Shown: piece after piece, positions 1 to 8,268 of the stretch
Layout: each line of letters starts with the position of its first letter
How positions within the stretch are numbered: position 1 is the stretch's first letter
Assembly (NCBI RefSeq): GCF_003207955.1
Contig: NZ_NOXG01000012.1
Span: forward strand, 1-64,000
Direction: 5' to 3'
DNA length: 64,000 nt
DNA from: Novacetimonas pomaceti
Lineage (GTDB): Bacteria; Pseudomonadota; Alphaproteobacteria; Acetobacterales; Acetobacteraceae
The notes under the pieces: generated by a model
What the model was told of the DNA's origin: nothing
The model's database searches: none
What the model saw: the letters and a program-made list of their open reading frames with translations, nothing else
Position numbers and translations under genes: made by a program

Positions 1-528
1 GTCTGGACCTGATCGCCGCCATGACACCGGGGAACTCTTTTTAAAAATGTCCTGGGCTTCTGTATCCTGGCGATAGTGCCGTGGCCGGGCTGTCAGCAGG
101 CGGAACCCCTCGCGGCGTATGATCTGACCCAGACGCGTTTCCGACAGGCTGACGCCATAGGTCTCATGCAGCCACCCGCAGAGATCACACAGTCGCCAGC
201 GGACAACACCATGCACCGCAGGGATGGGTCTTTCTTCGAGCCGGGTTTTCAGGGCAGACAGCATCTCCTGTGTCAGGCGGGCTTTCTGTCCCCCGCCATG
301 ACGATCCACAAGGCCATCCGGGCCATCCGCATTGAAACGCAGCACCCAGTCACGGATACTCTGACGGTCTGTCCCCGCAAGCAGGGCCGCCTCGCCGCGC
401 GAGGCGCCATCATAAATCGCCGCAAGCGCCAACAGGCGACGCGACTGACCCGCATGCCGGCTTCTGCGCGCAAGGCGTCGCAACTCCGAACTATCATGAT
501 CGTCACGCAGGGATAGAGGGCTGCCCAT
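1..528 (-). CDS. IS630 family transposase, upstream frame (cut by window edge)
   Basis: Reading the minus strand from an ATG at 526-528 gives an open frame beginning MGSPLSLRDDHDSSELRRLA that runs to the window edge. It contains a helix-turn-helix of the IS630/Tc1 type (about residues 20-75: RRLLALAAIYDGASRGEAAL, then DRQSIRDWVLRFN, then DGLVDRHGGGQKARL) and a second winged-helix-like part ending in ETRLGQIIRREGFRLLTARP. These are DNA-binding domains for the element's ends; the DDE catalytic domain would lie left of base 1. After DIFKK the zero frame loses similarity (SSPVSWRRSG), while the -1 frame continues as EFPGVMAAIRSR, which is how IS630 proteins normally read, so the transposase is probably made by -1 frameshifting. 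The exact right end of the element was not found; it lies somewhere between about 540 and 620. Confidence 0.85.
   Translation of the reverse strand, partial: MGSPLSLRDDHDSSELRRLARRSRHAGQSRRLLALAAIYDGASRGEAALLAGTDRQSIRDWVLRFNADGPDGLVDRHGGGQKARLTQEMLSALKTRLEERPIPAVHGVVRWRLCDLCGWLHETYGVSLSETRLGQIIRREGFRLLTARPRHYRQDTEAQDIFKKSSPVSWRRSGPD
36..48 (-). other. Putative -1 frameshift slippery site in IS630 transposase
   Basis: On the minus strand the run TTTTTAAAAAG occurs where the upstream transposase frame stops resembling the family and the -1 frame takes over (KKEFPGVMAAIRSR). A-rich heptamers of this kind are known programmed -1 sites in bacterial IS elements. That it works here is inferred from the frame change only. 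Confidence 0.55.
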
Positions 529-608
529 CCAGAATGCCTCCTTCAGAGAATGGTCTGCATCCTATGAATCACATTTTTAAACCGATGGGTACCCCGTGAG
601 TCAGGCCA

Positions 609-1070
609 AACAATGGTTGGTATTATGGATATGATGAGCGACAATATTGCTCGCCCGGGTTCAACCTGCCGGTGGGATGTCTGATGCGTTCACCCAACGG
701 GCAGTTCGCGCAGTATCATACGTCCGCCGATAACCTGGACTTTGTCACGCCGGCGGGGCTTCATGCCTCGTTCTGTTTTATCGCTGATCTTGTCATGATG
801 ATCGAAAATGACTTCCTTCCACGCAGCCTGTTTCCTTATGGCGAACCACAGTTGGGACGCCGCGGCCTTTACAAGGCCATTGGCGGGGGGGACGAAGACG
901 CGGGCGGGGCGAAGTTCGACCAGATGACGTTGCTGTGGACCCTGAACCTTGCGGATGGCGGCCATTCGCTTCTGGATATCGCAATACGGGCGGGCAGGCC
1001 CTTTGCCGCCGTGGCCGCCGCCGCAGACGCCCTGACGCAGGCAGGCCTTCTGGCGCAGCGGTCAGACTGA
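609..1070 (+). pseudogene. C-terminal remnant of a DUF4910/M28-like aminopeptidase-type protein
   Basis: An open frame with no normal start reads NNGWYYGYDERQYCSPGF, then NLPVGCLMRSPNGQFAQYHT, SADNLDF and later GEPQLGRRGLYKAIGG. From memory these match the last third of the DUF4910 (DUF2172-associated) aminopeptidase-like family, in which the YGYDERQYCSPG and YHTSADN blocks are conserved around the zinc site. The C-terminal part (DQMTLLWTLNLADGGHSLLDI) looks like the small winged-helix tail of that family. Everything upstream is missing: an in-frame stop at 597-599 and the IS630 element lie immediately before it. The most likely history is IS insertion with loss of the N-terminal two thirds. 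The GTG at 672 could allow a short product, but I see no convincing ribosome binding site. Confidence 0.7.
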
Positions 1071-1090
1071 TCCCGATCGACCCTTTCTTT

Positions 1091-2302
1091 CTACGTCGGT
1101 TGTCGTTTCATCACGAGCCGGAACATGGGACCTGTCAGCGTCGTGGACGCGACAGCCAGGATCATCAGGGAGGCATAGGCAAATTCCGAAATCATGCCCT
1201 TGCCGTGCAGGATGGTCGCGGCAACGATTTCCATCAGTCCCTTGCATTGCAAAAGCGCGCCCATGCCAAGCGCCTGGGAACGGGACATGTCGGGGGATGG
1301 CGGATACAGGACAACCGCCCCCATCTTGCTGCCGATCGAAATGACGACAAGCATGAAGGACGCGAACACGGATGGCCATGTCAGGGCCTCGCCATTGATG
1401 TGCATGCCGCTATGGCCAAAAAACATGGGGGCCAGCCAGAACAGGGCGAATGTTCCCACCTTTTCCACCGGCAGGCGACGTACCCATCGGGGGGGCATGA
1501 CAGCGCCGGCGTAATAAGCCCCGATGAGTTCATGCAGCCCGATTTCCCTGCTGGCCCACGCCCCGGCCACCAGCCAGATTGGCACGCACATCCAGATGGC
1601 CCATATGGGGGGATGCTGCAGACGCCGCGTGGCCGCGCCACTGATGAGGGCAAGCATGCCCAGCAACGCGACGGCCAGGAACTGCTGGATGCGCCATCCG
1701 TGGAAGGCATCCGACCCTTCCGCCGCGAACTGCAGGCAGGCCAGCCCGATCCACAATGCGGCGTCGTCCACAACCGCCAGCCGAAGCGCCAGCTGGCCCA
1801 TCGGACGTTCCGCTGGCGAAAGCTCACGCACAATTCCGATCAGCACCGGCAATGCGCTGACGGCAAGGCACAGCCCGATGGACATCGCCCCGATGACAGG
1901 GCTGCCGTGCGGTGTTTCCCATCCATGAAGGGGCAGGAAATAAAAATAGATCAGCACGGAGCCGATGCCAAAAGGCACCCCCAGCGCCACCAGCGCGCTT
2001 GCCAGCAACCGCCCCAGCGATGGTGAGGTAAAGGTCTGGTTGGGATCCGTGCCATCGGACAGCTGCCACATGTCCAGCCCGGCGGTAAAGGCAAGCACGA
2101 GCACGGCGATCCAGCCGATGTTTTCACCATATTGGGAAGGAATGCCCCATGCGCCGACGGGATATTTTGTAACAGCGATCACGATCCCCACCAGAATGGG
2201 AATTACGACAATCGGTATGGCTTTCCGGCAGAGATGCCACAACAGCAGGGGAATAAAAACGAACAGGACTATGTCCGCGGAAAAATGAAACATCCTATCC
2301 AT
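1091..2302 (-). CDS. Cation/proton antiporter (CPA2-type membrane domain), copy 1
   Basis: This 403-residue protein is almost entirely hydrophobic with about 11-12 predicted membrane segments. The N-terminal block IPIVVIPILVGIVIA and IGWIAVLVLAFTAGLDMW resembles the inverted-repeat fold of monovalent cation:proton antiporters (NhaA/KefB superfamily). It lacks the cytoplasmic TrkA-N domain of Kef proteins, so it is a transport-only member. A close paralogue (43246-44502) aligns over the whole length, including VDDA.LWIGLACLQFAAEGSD-like and LHELIGAYYAGAVMP blocks. The charged pair in VVDDAALWIG (around residue 220) is a candidate ion-binding site. It is transcribed away from the FUSC and malic enzyme genes on the same strand, 272 bp downstream. 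Substrate ion not known. Start chosen at the first ATG; a second Met is at residue 4. Confidence 0.8.
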   Translation of the reverse strand: MDRMFHFSADIVLFVFIPLLLWHLCRKAIPIVVIPILVGIVIAVTKYPVGAWGIPSQYGENIGWIAVLVLAFTAGLDMWQLSDGTDPNQTFTSPSLGRLLASALVALGVPFGIGSVLIYFYFLPLHGWETPHGSPVIGAMSIGLCLAVSALPVLIGIVRELSPAERPMGQLALRLAVVDDAALWIGLACLQFAAEGSDAFHGWRIQQFLAVALLGMLALISGAATRRLQHPPIWAIWMCVPIWLVAGAWASREIGLHELIGAYYAGAVMPPRWVRRLPVEKVGTFALFWLAPMFFGHSGMHINGEALTWPSVFASFMLVVISIGSKMGAVVLYPPSPDMSRSQALGMGALLQCKGLMEIVAATILHGKGMISEFAYASLMILAVASTTLTGPMFRLVMKRQPT

Positions 2303-2574
2303 GCCGTTCTCTTTTGTTTTTGTTTCCGACCCGGATTGTTATATATCGGTATGCAGGGCGTGTAAATAAAACGCCACCTGCCCGGCGCATCCTGATGGGG
2401 CATCAGAAATCAAAAAAATCCTGTCTTTCATGGAAAATGACTTTCATGCGGATTTTATCAGACATTGGATTTCATGATAAATCCGTATGTATTTTTAATT
2501 CTTCATGGAACACTTCATGTCATGTGTGGATTTTGAAAATTACCATGCTTTTCTGTGGCCGTCATGATGTATTC
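2303..2574. other. Intergenic region upstream of antiporter copy 1
   Basis: This AT-richer stretch separates the end of the FUSC gene from the antiporter start on the same (minus) strand. No open frame with a plausible start and family match is visible, and I could not pick out a convincing promoter. It probably carries the antiporter promoter. Confidence 0.4.
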
Positions 2575-4641
2575 TCAGATGTGTGTCCGATCTCCATTCA
2601 TGCTGATGGCGGCTGTGTGTTCAATGCCATCAAGGCACCCCATCACCTGCAACAGCCATGGATCAGCCCCGTCATGTCGCGCCTTCGCCCGTAGCCGGCG
2701 GCGCGTGACGGAGATCATCGCCAGTCCCCGCCGACTGACAGGCTGGTACCGCGCCAGTGTCCGCAGCAGCACGGCAAGGCTGTGGGAGGCGTCGTTATCC
2801 TGTTCGCGTTTCAGCTGACGCAGCAGCAGGATATTCAGCCCGACCGCCGACAGCATGAGTGCCTGGCGGATTTCCCCCGCCGCCGCGCGATCCCCGGCCT
2901 GCGCGGCATGGCGGACCAGTCGCCCGATCCGGTCAACACTGGTCCCGATCCACCATTGGGGCAACGGGGGCAGCGGCATGATGCACAATCCGCGCAGTTC
3001 GGCACGGATATGCGCGGCAAAGCGGATACGTTCCTCCGCCGCGCGGAAAGGCAGCACCAGCCGGAATACCAGCACGCTCAGCCCGACAGCCAGCACTGTA
3101 TGCAATGCGTTGTTCAGGAACGTGATCTCATCCACCCTCAGCTGGTTTCCCGGCATCAGGAGATTGGGCATCAGCAGCCCGTAAGCCGCCGCCGCGCCAG
3201 CCGTGCCGGGATTATATTTTGCCAGGCCACCGACAAACAGGAAGATGCCCAGCACGAAGGCCAGTTCCTCGTAATTGCTGAGATAGGGCACGATCCACAG
3301 GTCGAGGCATCCGGCCGCAACGGCGGACCATATCGCACCGGACAGGAAGCGCAGCGTCCCCACGACCGGGTTTTCCCGTGTGGCGAACAGGCCGCATACC
3401 AGCGTGGTGATCGCGATGAATCCCATCCCGCCGGGCCATGCTGTCACTTCATAGACAAGGCCGGCGATCATGATGGCCGCCGCGCCACGCAGGCCGTTAT
3501 ACAGCGCAAGCCGCAGGTCCCGATGCCCCGGCAGGCGAAAGCGGAAGCGGTCATGTGCCGGCGGCGTGAAAATGGCCTGACAGTGCGCCAGCGCCTGCGC
3601 GAGATCCGTCATCGCGGCATGCAGCACCGTGTGGGTGACACGCCGCGCCTCTGCCCCGTTGTCATGAAGGGCGCGATCCTGGAACAGCACGGCGAGGGCT
3701 TCGGCCTCCCCGTGCAATGCCTGCAATATGCCTTGATGCAACCGGCAGGAATGCAGGTTGTCACACAGGCGCAAAAGCCGTTCGCGCGTATCCAGCAGAA
3801 CCGGGTCCCCCTGCCCTGCCGCGCCTGACAGACCGAACAGGCGCGTGACCATGATCGAAATATCGGCGAAAACCGCGCGCGCATGGTCCGCCGCATGGGA
3901 ATGGCGTCCCATTTCAATGGCGGGGAATTCTATTCCCTTGTGAACCGATACCATCATGTCCGAAAACTCGCCCGCATGGGTCAGGGTCTCGCGGTCATGC
4001 AGCACGATTTCACGCAGAAGCAGCGCGAGCTGGTGCAGGACCTCCTCCACCCGCGCATGCATTGTCGCGCGCGCGCGGGTCGCCAGGTCATGGGCGAACA
4101 GCAACGCCATCGCGGCCTCGCACACGACCCCCAGAACGATATAGGTCGCGCGCGATACCGCGATGAAAAAGACATTGTCGGGCTGTGATGCGGCGGCGAC
4201 CGCGATGATGGAACAGGTATATCCGGACAGCACGAAAGCATAGGAACGGAAATTCAGGCTGAACGTCGCAAGGAAACTGCACAACCCGATCCAGACGGCC
4301 ACGGCAGGAAAAAACAGCCATGCCTGTTGTGGAAACGCAGCGATGAAGACCACGGCCGCGATCGCCCCGGCCATGGTGCCCACGATACGCCAGCGCGCCT
4401 TGGACATACTTTCGCCCCGGCGCACCTGCGCCACGGACCAGACGGTCGCCACGGCCCATTGCGGGCTGTCGAGTTCCATCCAGAACGCCACCGCCAGCGC
4501 GAGGAGCGAGGCCAGCGTATTGCGCAGGGCGAAACCTACGGCCTGCGGCGCGGGACAGAACAGCCATTGCATCATGGCGGCCCCATTGCGCGTCCATGCC
4601 GGACGAAAGGGCGCGTTCGTCATGAAACGATGAAGATACAT
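2575..4641 (-). CDS. FUSC family inner-membrane protein (aromatic acid/fusaric acid-type exporter)
   Basis: At 688 residues with two membrane blocks (about residues 30-190 and 370-540) separated by a soluble helical stretch, this matches the FUSC architecture (AaeB/YccS/FusB). Diagnostic segments are FALRNTLASLLALAVAFWME, then SPQWAVATVWSVAQVRRGES and, in the second block, the repeat-like LRLALYNGLRGAAAIMIAGL. Family members export aromatic carboxylic acids and related weak acids, usually with a membrane-fusion protein and sometimes an outer-membrane factor. None is adjacent here, so the partner is unknown or absent. The gene lies 55 bp downstream of the malic enzyme on the same strand. Several Met codons occur in the first 25 residues and the start is uncertain (4641 or 4623). 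Confidence 0.82.
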   Translation of the reverse strand: MYLHRFMTNAPFRPAWTRNGAAMMQWLFCPAPQAVGFALRNTLASLLALAVAFWMELDSPQWAVATVWSVAQVRRGESMSKARWRIVGTMAGAIAAVVFIAAFPQQAWLFFPAVAVWIGLCSFLATFSLNFRSYAFVLSGYTCSIIAVAAASQPDNVFFIAVSRATYIVLGVVCEAAMALLFAHDLATRARATMHARVEEVLHQLALLLREIVLHDRETLTHAGEFSDMMVSVHKGIEFPAIEMGRHSHAADHARAVFADISIMVTRLFGLSGAAGQGDPVLLDTRERLLRLCDNLHSCRLHQGILQALHGEAEALAVLFQDRALHDNGAEARRVTHTVLHAAMTDLAQALAHCQAIFTPPAHDRFRFRLPGHRDLRLALYNGLRGAAAIMIAGLVYEVTAWPGGMGFIAITTLVCGLFATRENPVVGTLRFLSGAIWSAVAAGCLDLWIVPYLSNYEELAFVLGIFLFVGGLAKYNPGTAGAAAAYGLLMPNLLMPGNQLRVDEITFLNNALHTVLAVGLSVLVFRLVLPFRAAEERIRFAAHIRAELRGLCIMPLPPLPQWWIGTSVDRIGRLVRHAAQAGDRAAAGEIRQALMLSAVGLNILLLRQLKREQDNDASHSLAVLLRTLARYQPVSRRGLAMISVTRRRLRAKARHDGADPWLLQVMGCLDGIEHTAAISMNGDRTHI

Positions 4642-4696
4642 CAGCTATGACGCATTCCGATGTAATGGAAATGCATTGCGTGGCGGCGGCGCGGCC

Positions 4697-6412
4697 TCAG
4701 CCATCCACCTTTTCATAAGGCTGGTAATGCGCAGTCCATGTCGCATGGCGCAGGTCGGCTTCCGTCTCGGCCTCCGTGGCGGGTGGGGCCACGCCTTCAG
4801 CCTGTCCCTGCCGGATAAGCGCGCGGGCCACGGACGCCGCCACCGCAGGCAGTTCGGAAACCGGCGGCAGGAGCGGCGCGCTGCCCGCCCCGTGTGCATG
4901 TGCCGCAGGTGAAAGTTCCGCCAGCGCGTGGGCGGCGGCAAGGAACATGCCATCGGTCATGCGCGTGATCCCCCCCGCCACCACCGCAAGGCCGACACCG
5001 GGAAAGACATAGGAATTGTTGATCTGGTCCACGGGGCGTTCCTGCCCGTTGAAGACAACCGGCGCGAAAGGTCCCCCCGTCCCGATGATGGCGCGACCAT
5101 CCGTCCATTCCAGCAGGTCCGCAGGCGTCGCCTCGATATTGGCGGTCGGGTTGGACAGGGCGAAGATGACGGGACGCGCGGTGCCCGTGGCCATGGGGGC
5201 GATGATATCGCGCGTGAACGCCCCGCCCTGCCCTGACGTGCCAACCAGCATGGTGGGGCGGACATGGGCCATGACATCCGCCAGCGAAAGGCGGCCGGGA
5301 TCGCGCACATGCCATTCCGCCGCGATATCCGCGGGCTGGGCAAAGGGGCGCTGCCCGTCGGTAATGCCCGCCATTCCCTGCCGGACAAGGCCATCGACAT
5401 CGATCATGAAGAAACGACGCCGCGCCTCCTGCGGGTCCATGCCGTCCGCGATCATCAGGCGCGACAGCAGGTCCGCGATGCCGCAGCCCGCGCCCCCGGC
5501 GCCGAAGATGACGATGCGCTGTTGCCCAACCGGCGCGGCCCCGGCCCTGATTGCCGCCAGAAGCGCGCCGGCAGTAACGCCGGCCGTGCCCTGTATGTCG
5601 TCGTTATAGGTACACATCCGCCCGCGATAACGCTGAAGGATCCGCAGCGCGTCCGCGCCCGCCAGATCCTCCCAGTGCAGGGCGATACGGGGCCAGCGCG
5701 CTTCCACCGCCTCGACAAATTCGGCGATGAACGCGTCGTATTCCGCGCCGCGCACGCGCGGATGACGCCAGCCGATGTAATCCGGATCCTCCAGCAGGGT
5801 TGCGTTGTCCGTTCCCACGTCAAGCTCGATGGGAAGGGCGCATGCCGGGTCCAGGCCGCCACAGGCCGTATAGAGCGCCAGCTTGCCGATCGGGATGCCC
5901 ATTCCGTTGGCGCCCTGATCGCCAATGCCCAGAATGCTGCCCCCGTCGCTGGCCACGATCACGCGCACATCGTCCCACTGCGGGTCCGACAGGATATCGG
6001 CCAGCCGCCCCCTGTCTTCGTAACTCAGGAATAGCCCGCGCGGACGTGTCCATATCTGGCTGAACTGCCGGCAGGCGCGTCCGATGCACGGGGTGTAGAT
6101 AATGGGCAGATAGTGTTCGAGCGACTGCGCGATGATGGCGTGGAAAAGTGTTTCATTCCGGTCCTGGATTTCGCGTAACGCAACATGGCGCGAAAAATTG
6201 TCCGGCAGGGCCGCAAGCCGGCGCGTGGCGCGGGCGACCTGGCGTTCCAGCGTCGTGACATTGGCCGGAAGCAGCCCGTGCAATCCGAACAGGTCCCTTT
6301 CACGCATGTCAAAGGCATTTCCCTTGTTCAGGACAGGACATTCCAGAAGGTTGCGTCCATGCAGGCCGACCTTGCGGGGGGATGTGCGGGAAAGGCGCGC
6401 GGGAAAAGGCAT
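4697..6412 (-). CDS. maeA: NAD-dependent malic enzyme (oxaloacetate-decarboxylating)
   Basis: This enzyme converts malate to pyruvate and CO2 with reduction of NAD(P). The 571-residue length, the N-terminal malic domain (IIYTPCIGRACRQFS, with the catalytic Tyr around residue 104) and the GIPIGKLALYTACGG block with the catalytic Lys fit the large SfcA/MaeA type rather than the 750-residue MaeB type. The metal/substrate block is YNDDIQGTAGVTAGALLAAI, and the nucleotide-binding fold follows as IVIFGAGGAGCGIADLL. YTPCIG replaces the commoner YTPTVG. It is divergent from a LysR regulator across a 116-bp gap, so control by that regulator is plausible, as is co-transcription with the FUSC exporter downstream. 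Cofactor choice is inferred from family, not seen. Confidence 0.9.
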   Translation of the reverse strand: MPFPARLSRTSPRKVGLHGRNLLECPVLNKGNAFDMRERDLFGLHGLLPANVTTLERQVARATRRLAALPDNFSRHVALREIQDRNETLFHAIIAQSLEHYLPIIYTPCIGRACRQFSQIWTRPRGLFLSYEDRGRLADILSDPQWDDVRVIVASDGGSILGIGDQGANGMGIPIGKLALYTACGGLDPACALPIELDVGTDNATLLEDPDYIGWRHPRVRGAEYDAFIAEFVEAVEARWPRIALHWEDLAGADALRILQRYRGRMCTYNDDIQGTAGVTAGALLAAIRAGAAPVGQQRIVIFGAGGAGCGIADLLSRLMIADGMDPQEARRRFFMIDVDGLVRQGMAGITDGQRPFAQPADIAAEWHVRDPGRLSLADVMAHVRPTMLVGTSGQGGAFTRDIIAPMATGTARPVIFALSNPTANIEATPADLLEWTDGRAIIGTGGPFAPVVFNGQERPVDQINNSYVFPGVGLAVVAGGITRMTDGMFLAAAHALAELSPAAHAHGAGSAPLLPPVSELPAVAASVARALIRQGQAEGVAPPATEAETEADLRHATWTAHYQPYEKVDG

Positions 6413-6528
6413 CAGAACTCGATATTGCGATCACGGTGAAAGGATGCGCACAATACCCATCTGCACAATTCCGTGTAGAGCACGCGCATGCACGGTAACC
6501 GTACGCCAGACGCAATCATGGAGAGCGT
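6413..6528. promoter_or_regulatory. Divergent malic enzyme / LysR control region with repeats
   Basis: This 116-bp gap must hold both promoters. It contains the dyad ACGGTAACCGT (6492-6502). It also contains two near-identical direct repeats, GTACGCCAGACG (6501-6512) and GTATGCCAGACG (6527-6538), the second overlapping the LysR start codon. Two GCACAAT words lie further left. LysR-type regulators commonly bind such sites between themselves and a divergent target; the specific sites are inference. Confidence 0.45.
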
Positions 6529-7434
6529 ATGCCAGACGAAATCAGTGACCTGAAATTCTTCTGCACCCTGGTGGCAGCGGGAAGCATCGCGGGTTGCGCG
6601 CGCGTCGTGGGCATGTCCTCCGCCGCGATGAGCCGCAGGCTCAGCGGGCTGGAAGCGCGCCTGGGCACCCGCCTCGTGACCCGTACGTCGCGTCATTTCG
6701 CGCTGACGGCCGAAGGGCAGCGGCTGCATGAACGCGCCGTGCGCATCATGGAGGAAATCGAGGAGGCCGAGGCGGAAGTCACGGCCCGGGCCGATATTCC
6801 GCACGGCCTGCTGCGGGTCGGGGTTCCATCCGAACTGGGCCGCAAGAGACTGGCGGGTATCGTGGCGGCCTTTGTCGAAAAATACCCCGACGTGACCGTT
6901 CACCTGACGCTGTCCGATGCGGGGCTGGATGTCATTGATGATGGGCTGGATATCGCGATCCGCGCGGGCATGCCGCCCGACCAGGGGGTCATGGCGACCA
7001 CCCTGATCAGCAGCCGCCGCGTGGTCTGTGCCTCCCCCGACTATCGCGCGCGCCGGGGACTTCCCGCGACACCGCATGACCTTCTGAAACATGACTGCAT
7101 ATGCCTGCTGCGCCGGCAGCGGATTTTCAATGAATGGGTCTATCACGACGGTAAGGTGCGCAAGGAAATCCATGTCACGCCCCATCTGGCGGCCTCAAGC
7201 AGCGAGGTCGTCCATGACTGGGCCGTCAGTGGTCATGGCATCGCGCTGAAGGTGTTGTGGGACATCGCCGATGACCTGAAATGCGGTCGGCTGATTGAAT
7301 GCCTTACGTCATATACGTGGGAGGAAATCGTGCTGTGCGCGGTCTATCCCTCCCGCGCGCACCTGCCGTCGCGGACGCGGTTTTTCCTGGATTTTGTCCG
7401 CCAGGCCCTGCGGCATCGGGATTTCGTAACCTGA
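6529..7434 (+). CDS. LysR-type transcriptional regulator
   Basis: The 301-residue protein has the LysR winged helix-turn-helix at residues 4-62 (DLKFFCTLVAAGSIAGCARV, then SAAMSRRLSGLEARLGTRLV) and a periplasmic-binding-like effector domain (about 90-295; PHGLLRVGVPSELGRKRL and LDIAIRAGMPPDQGV). The RTSRHFALTAEGQRLHERA linker helix is typical. The start is backed by GGAGAG a few bases before the ATG at 6529. It lies divergent from the malic enzyme gene and upstream of the DJ-1 gene on the same strand; the former is the more likely target. The effector is unknown. Confidence 0.9.
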   Translation: MPDEISDLKFFCTLVAAGSIAGCARVVGMSSAAMSRRLSGLEARLGTRLVTRTSRHFALTAEGQRLHERAVRIMEEIEEAEAEVTARADIPHGLLRVGVPSELGRKRLAGIVAAFVEKYPDVTVHLTLSDAGLDVIDDGLDIAIRAGMPPDQGVMATTLISSRRVVCASPDYRARRGLPATPHDLLKHDCICLLRRQRIFNEWVYHDGKVRKEIHVTPHLAASSSEVVHDWAVSGHGIALKVLWDIADDLKCGRLIECLTSYTWEEIVLCAVYPSRAHLPSRTRFFLDFVRQALRHRDFVT

Positions 7435-7593
7435 GCGAAGATTGCGTGCATGTCGGCTTTCGGTAGGGAAAGCCTGTGTATTTTTCAGGGAACATGCGTC
7501 GCGCTCCACTCGTTGGGATCATGGACGGGGTGTCGATTCACACGATTGAAGAGCCTGTCGGCATCCCCTGCCCATCGCAGATGGAGGACGACC

Positions 7594-8268
7594 ATGATAC
7601 TCAGGAATTCGCGCCAGACGGACGCCGCCATGCATGTGGCGGCCCCGCCTTCCGATGCCGCGACGCGCCGTGATGGCGGCAGTCTCGCGGGGCTTGCGAT
7701 TGCGATCCTCGCGACCAATGGGGTGGAGGAGGTGGAACTGACCGATCCTGCCGCCGCCCTGCGGCAGGCGGGTGCGCGCACCGTGCTGGTTTCGCCGCAA
7801 GGCGGGGAGATCCAGGCCATGGAGGCCGATGTCAATCCCACCAACCGCTATCATGTCGATATGCAGGTCGCACAGGCGCATGCCCATGATTTCGCAGGCC
7901 TGGTCCTGCCGGGGGGCACCACCAATCCCGATCACCTGCGCATGGATCGCGACGCGGTGCGTTTTGTCAGGGAATTCGTGCAGGAGGGCAAGCCGGTTGC
8001 CGCCATATGTCATGGGGCATGGACGCTGATCGATGCCGAGGGCGTGCGGGGCCATACGATGACATCCTGGCCCTCCCTGCGTACGGACCTGACGAACGCG
8101 GGCGCGCACTGGGTCGATCGTGACGTCGTGACCGATGGCATGCTGGTGACATCGCGCAACCCCGGTGATCTGAAGGTCTTCTGTCCCGCCATCGTGGCGA
8201 TGTTTGCCTCCGCCCACGCGGCGTCCCGCGCGACGACGGCCCAGATGACGCAGGGGCATGCCACATGA
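7594..8268 (+). CDS. DJ-1/PfpI family protein (type 1 glutamine amidotransferase-like)
   Basis: The class I glutamine amidotransferase fold is clear: LAIAILATNGVEEVELTDPA opens the domain, GLVLPGGTTNPDHLR gives the conserved Gly-rich turn, and AAICHGAWTLIDA carries the nucleophile-elbow Cys (about residue 138) followed by His. Members of the PfpI/YhbO branch act as deglycases, proteases or stress proteins; the exact activity cannot be told here. The frame is open from 7450, but an ATG at 7594 is preceded by GGAGG at good spacing, giving 224 residues with a short extension before the domain. The stop overlaps the start of the following membrane protein gene by 4 bases (ATGA), so the two are probably translated together. 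Confidence 0.88.
   Translation: MILRNSRQTDAAMHVAAPPSDAATRRDGGSLAGLAIAILATNGVEEVELTDPAAALRQAGARTVLVSPQGGEIQAMEADVNPTNRYHVDMQVAQAHAHDFAGLVLPGGTTNPDHLRMDRDAVRFVREFVQEGKPVAAICHGAWTLIDAEGVRGHTMTSWPSLRTDLTNAGAHWVDRDVVTDGMLVTSRNPGDLKVFCPAIVAMFASAHAASRATTAQMTQGHAT

Noticed and set aside
935..2026. A 363-codon open frame on the plus strand
   Set aside because: Antisense to antiporter copy 1, whose paralogue at 43246-44502 confirms the minus-strand frame.
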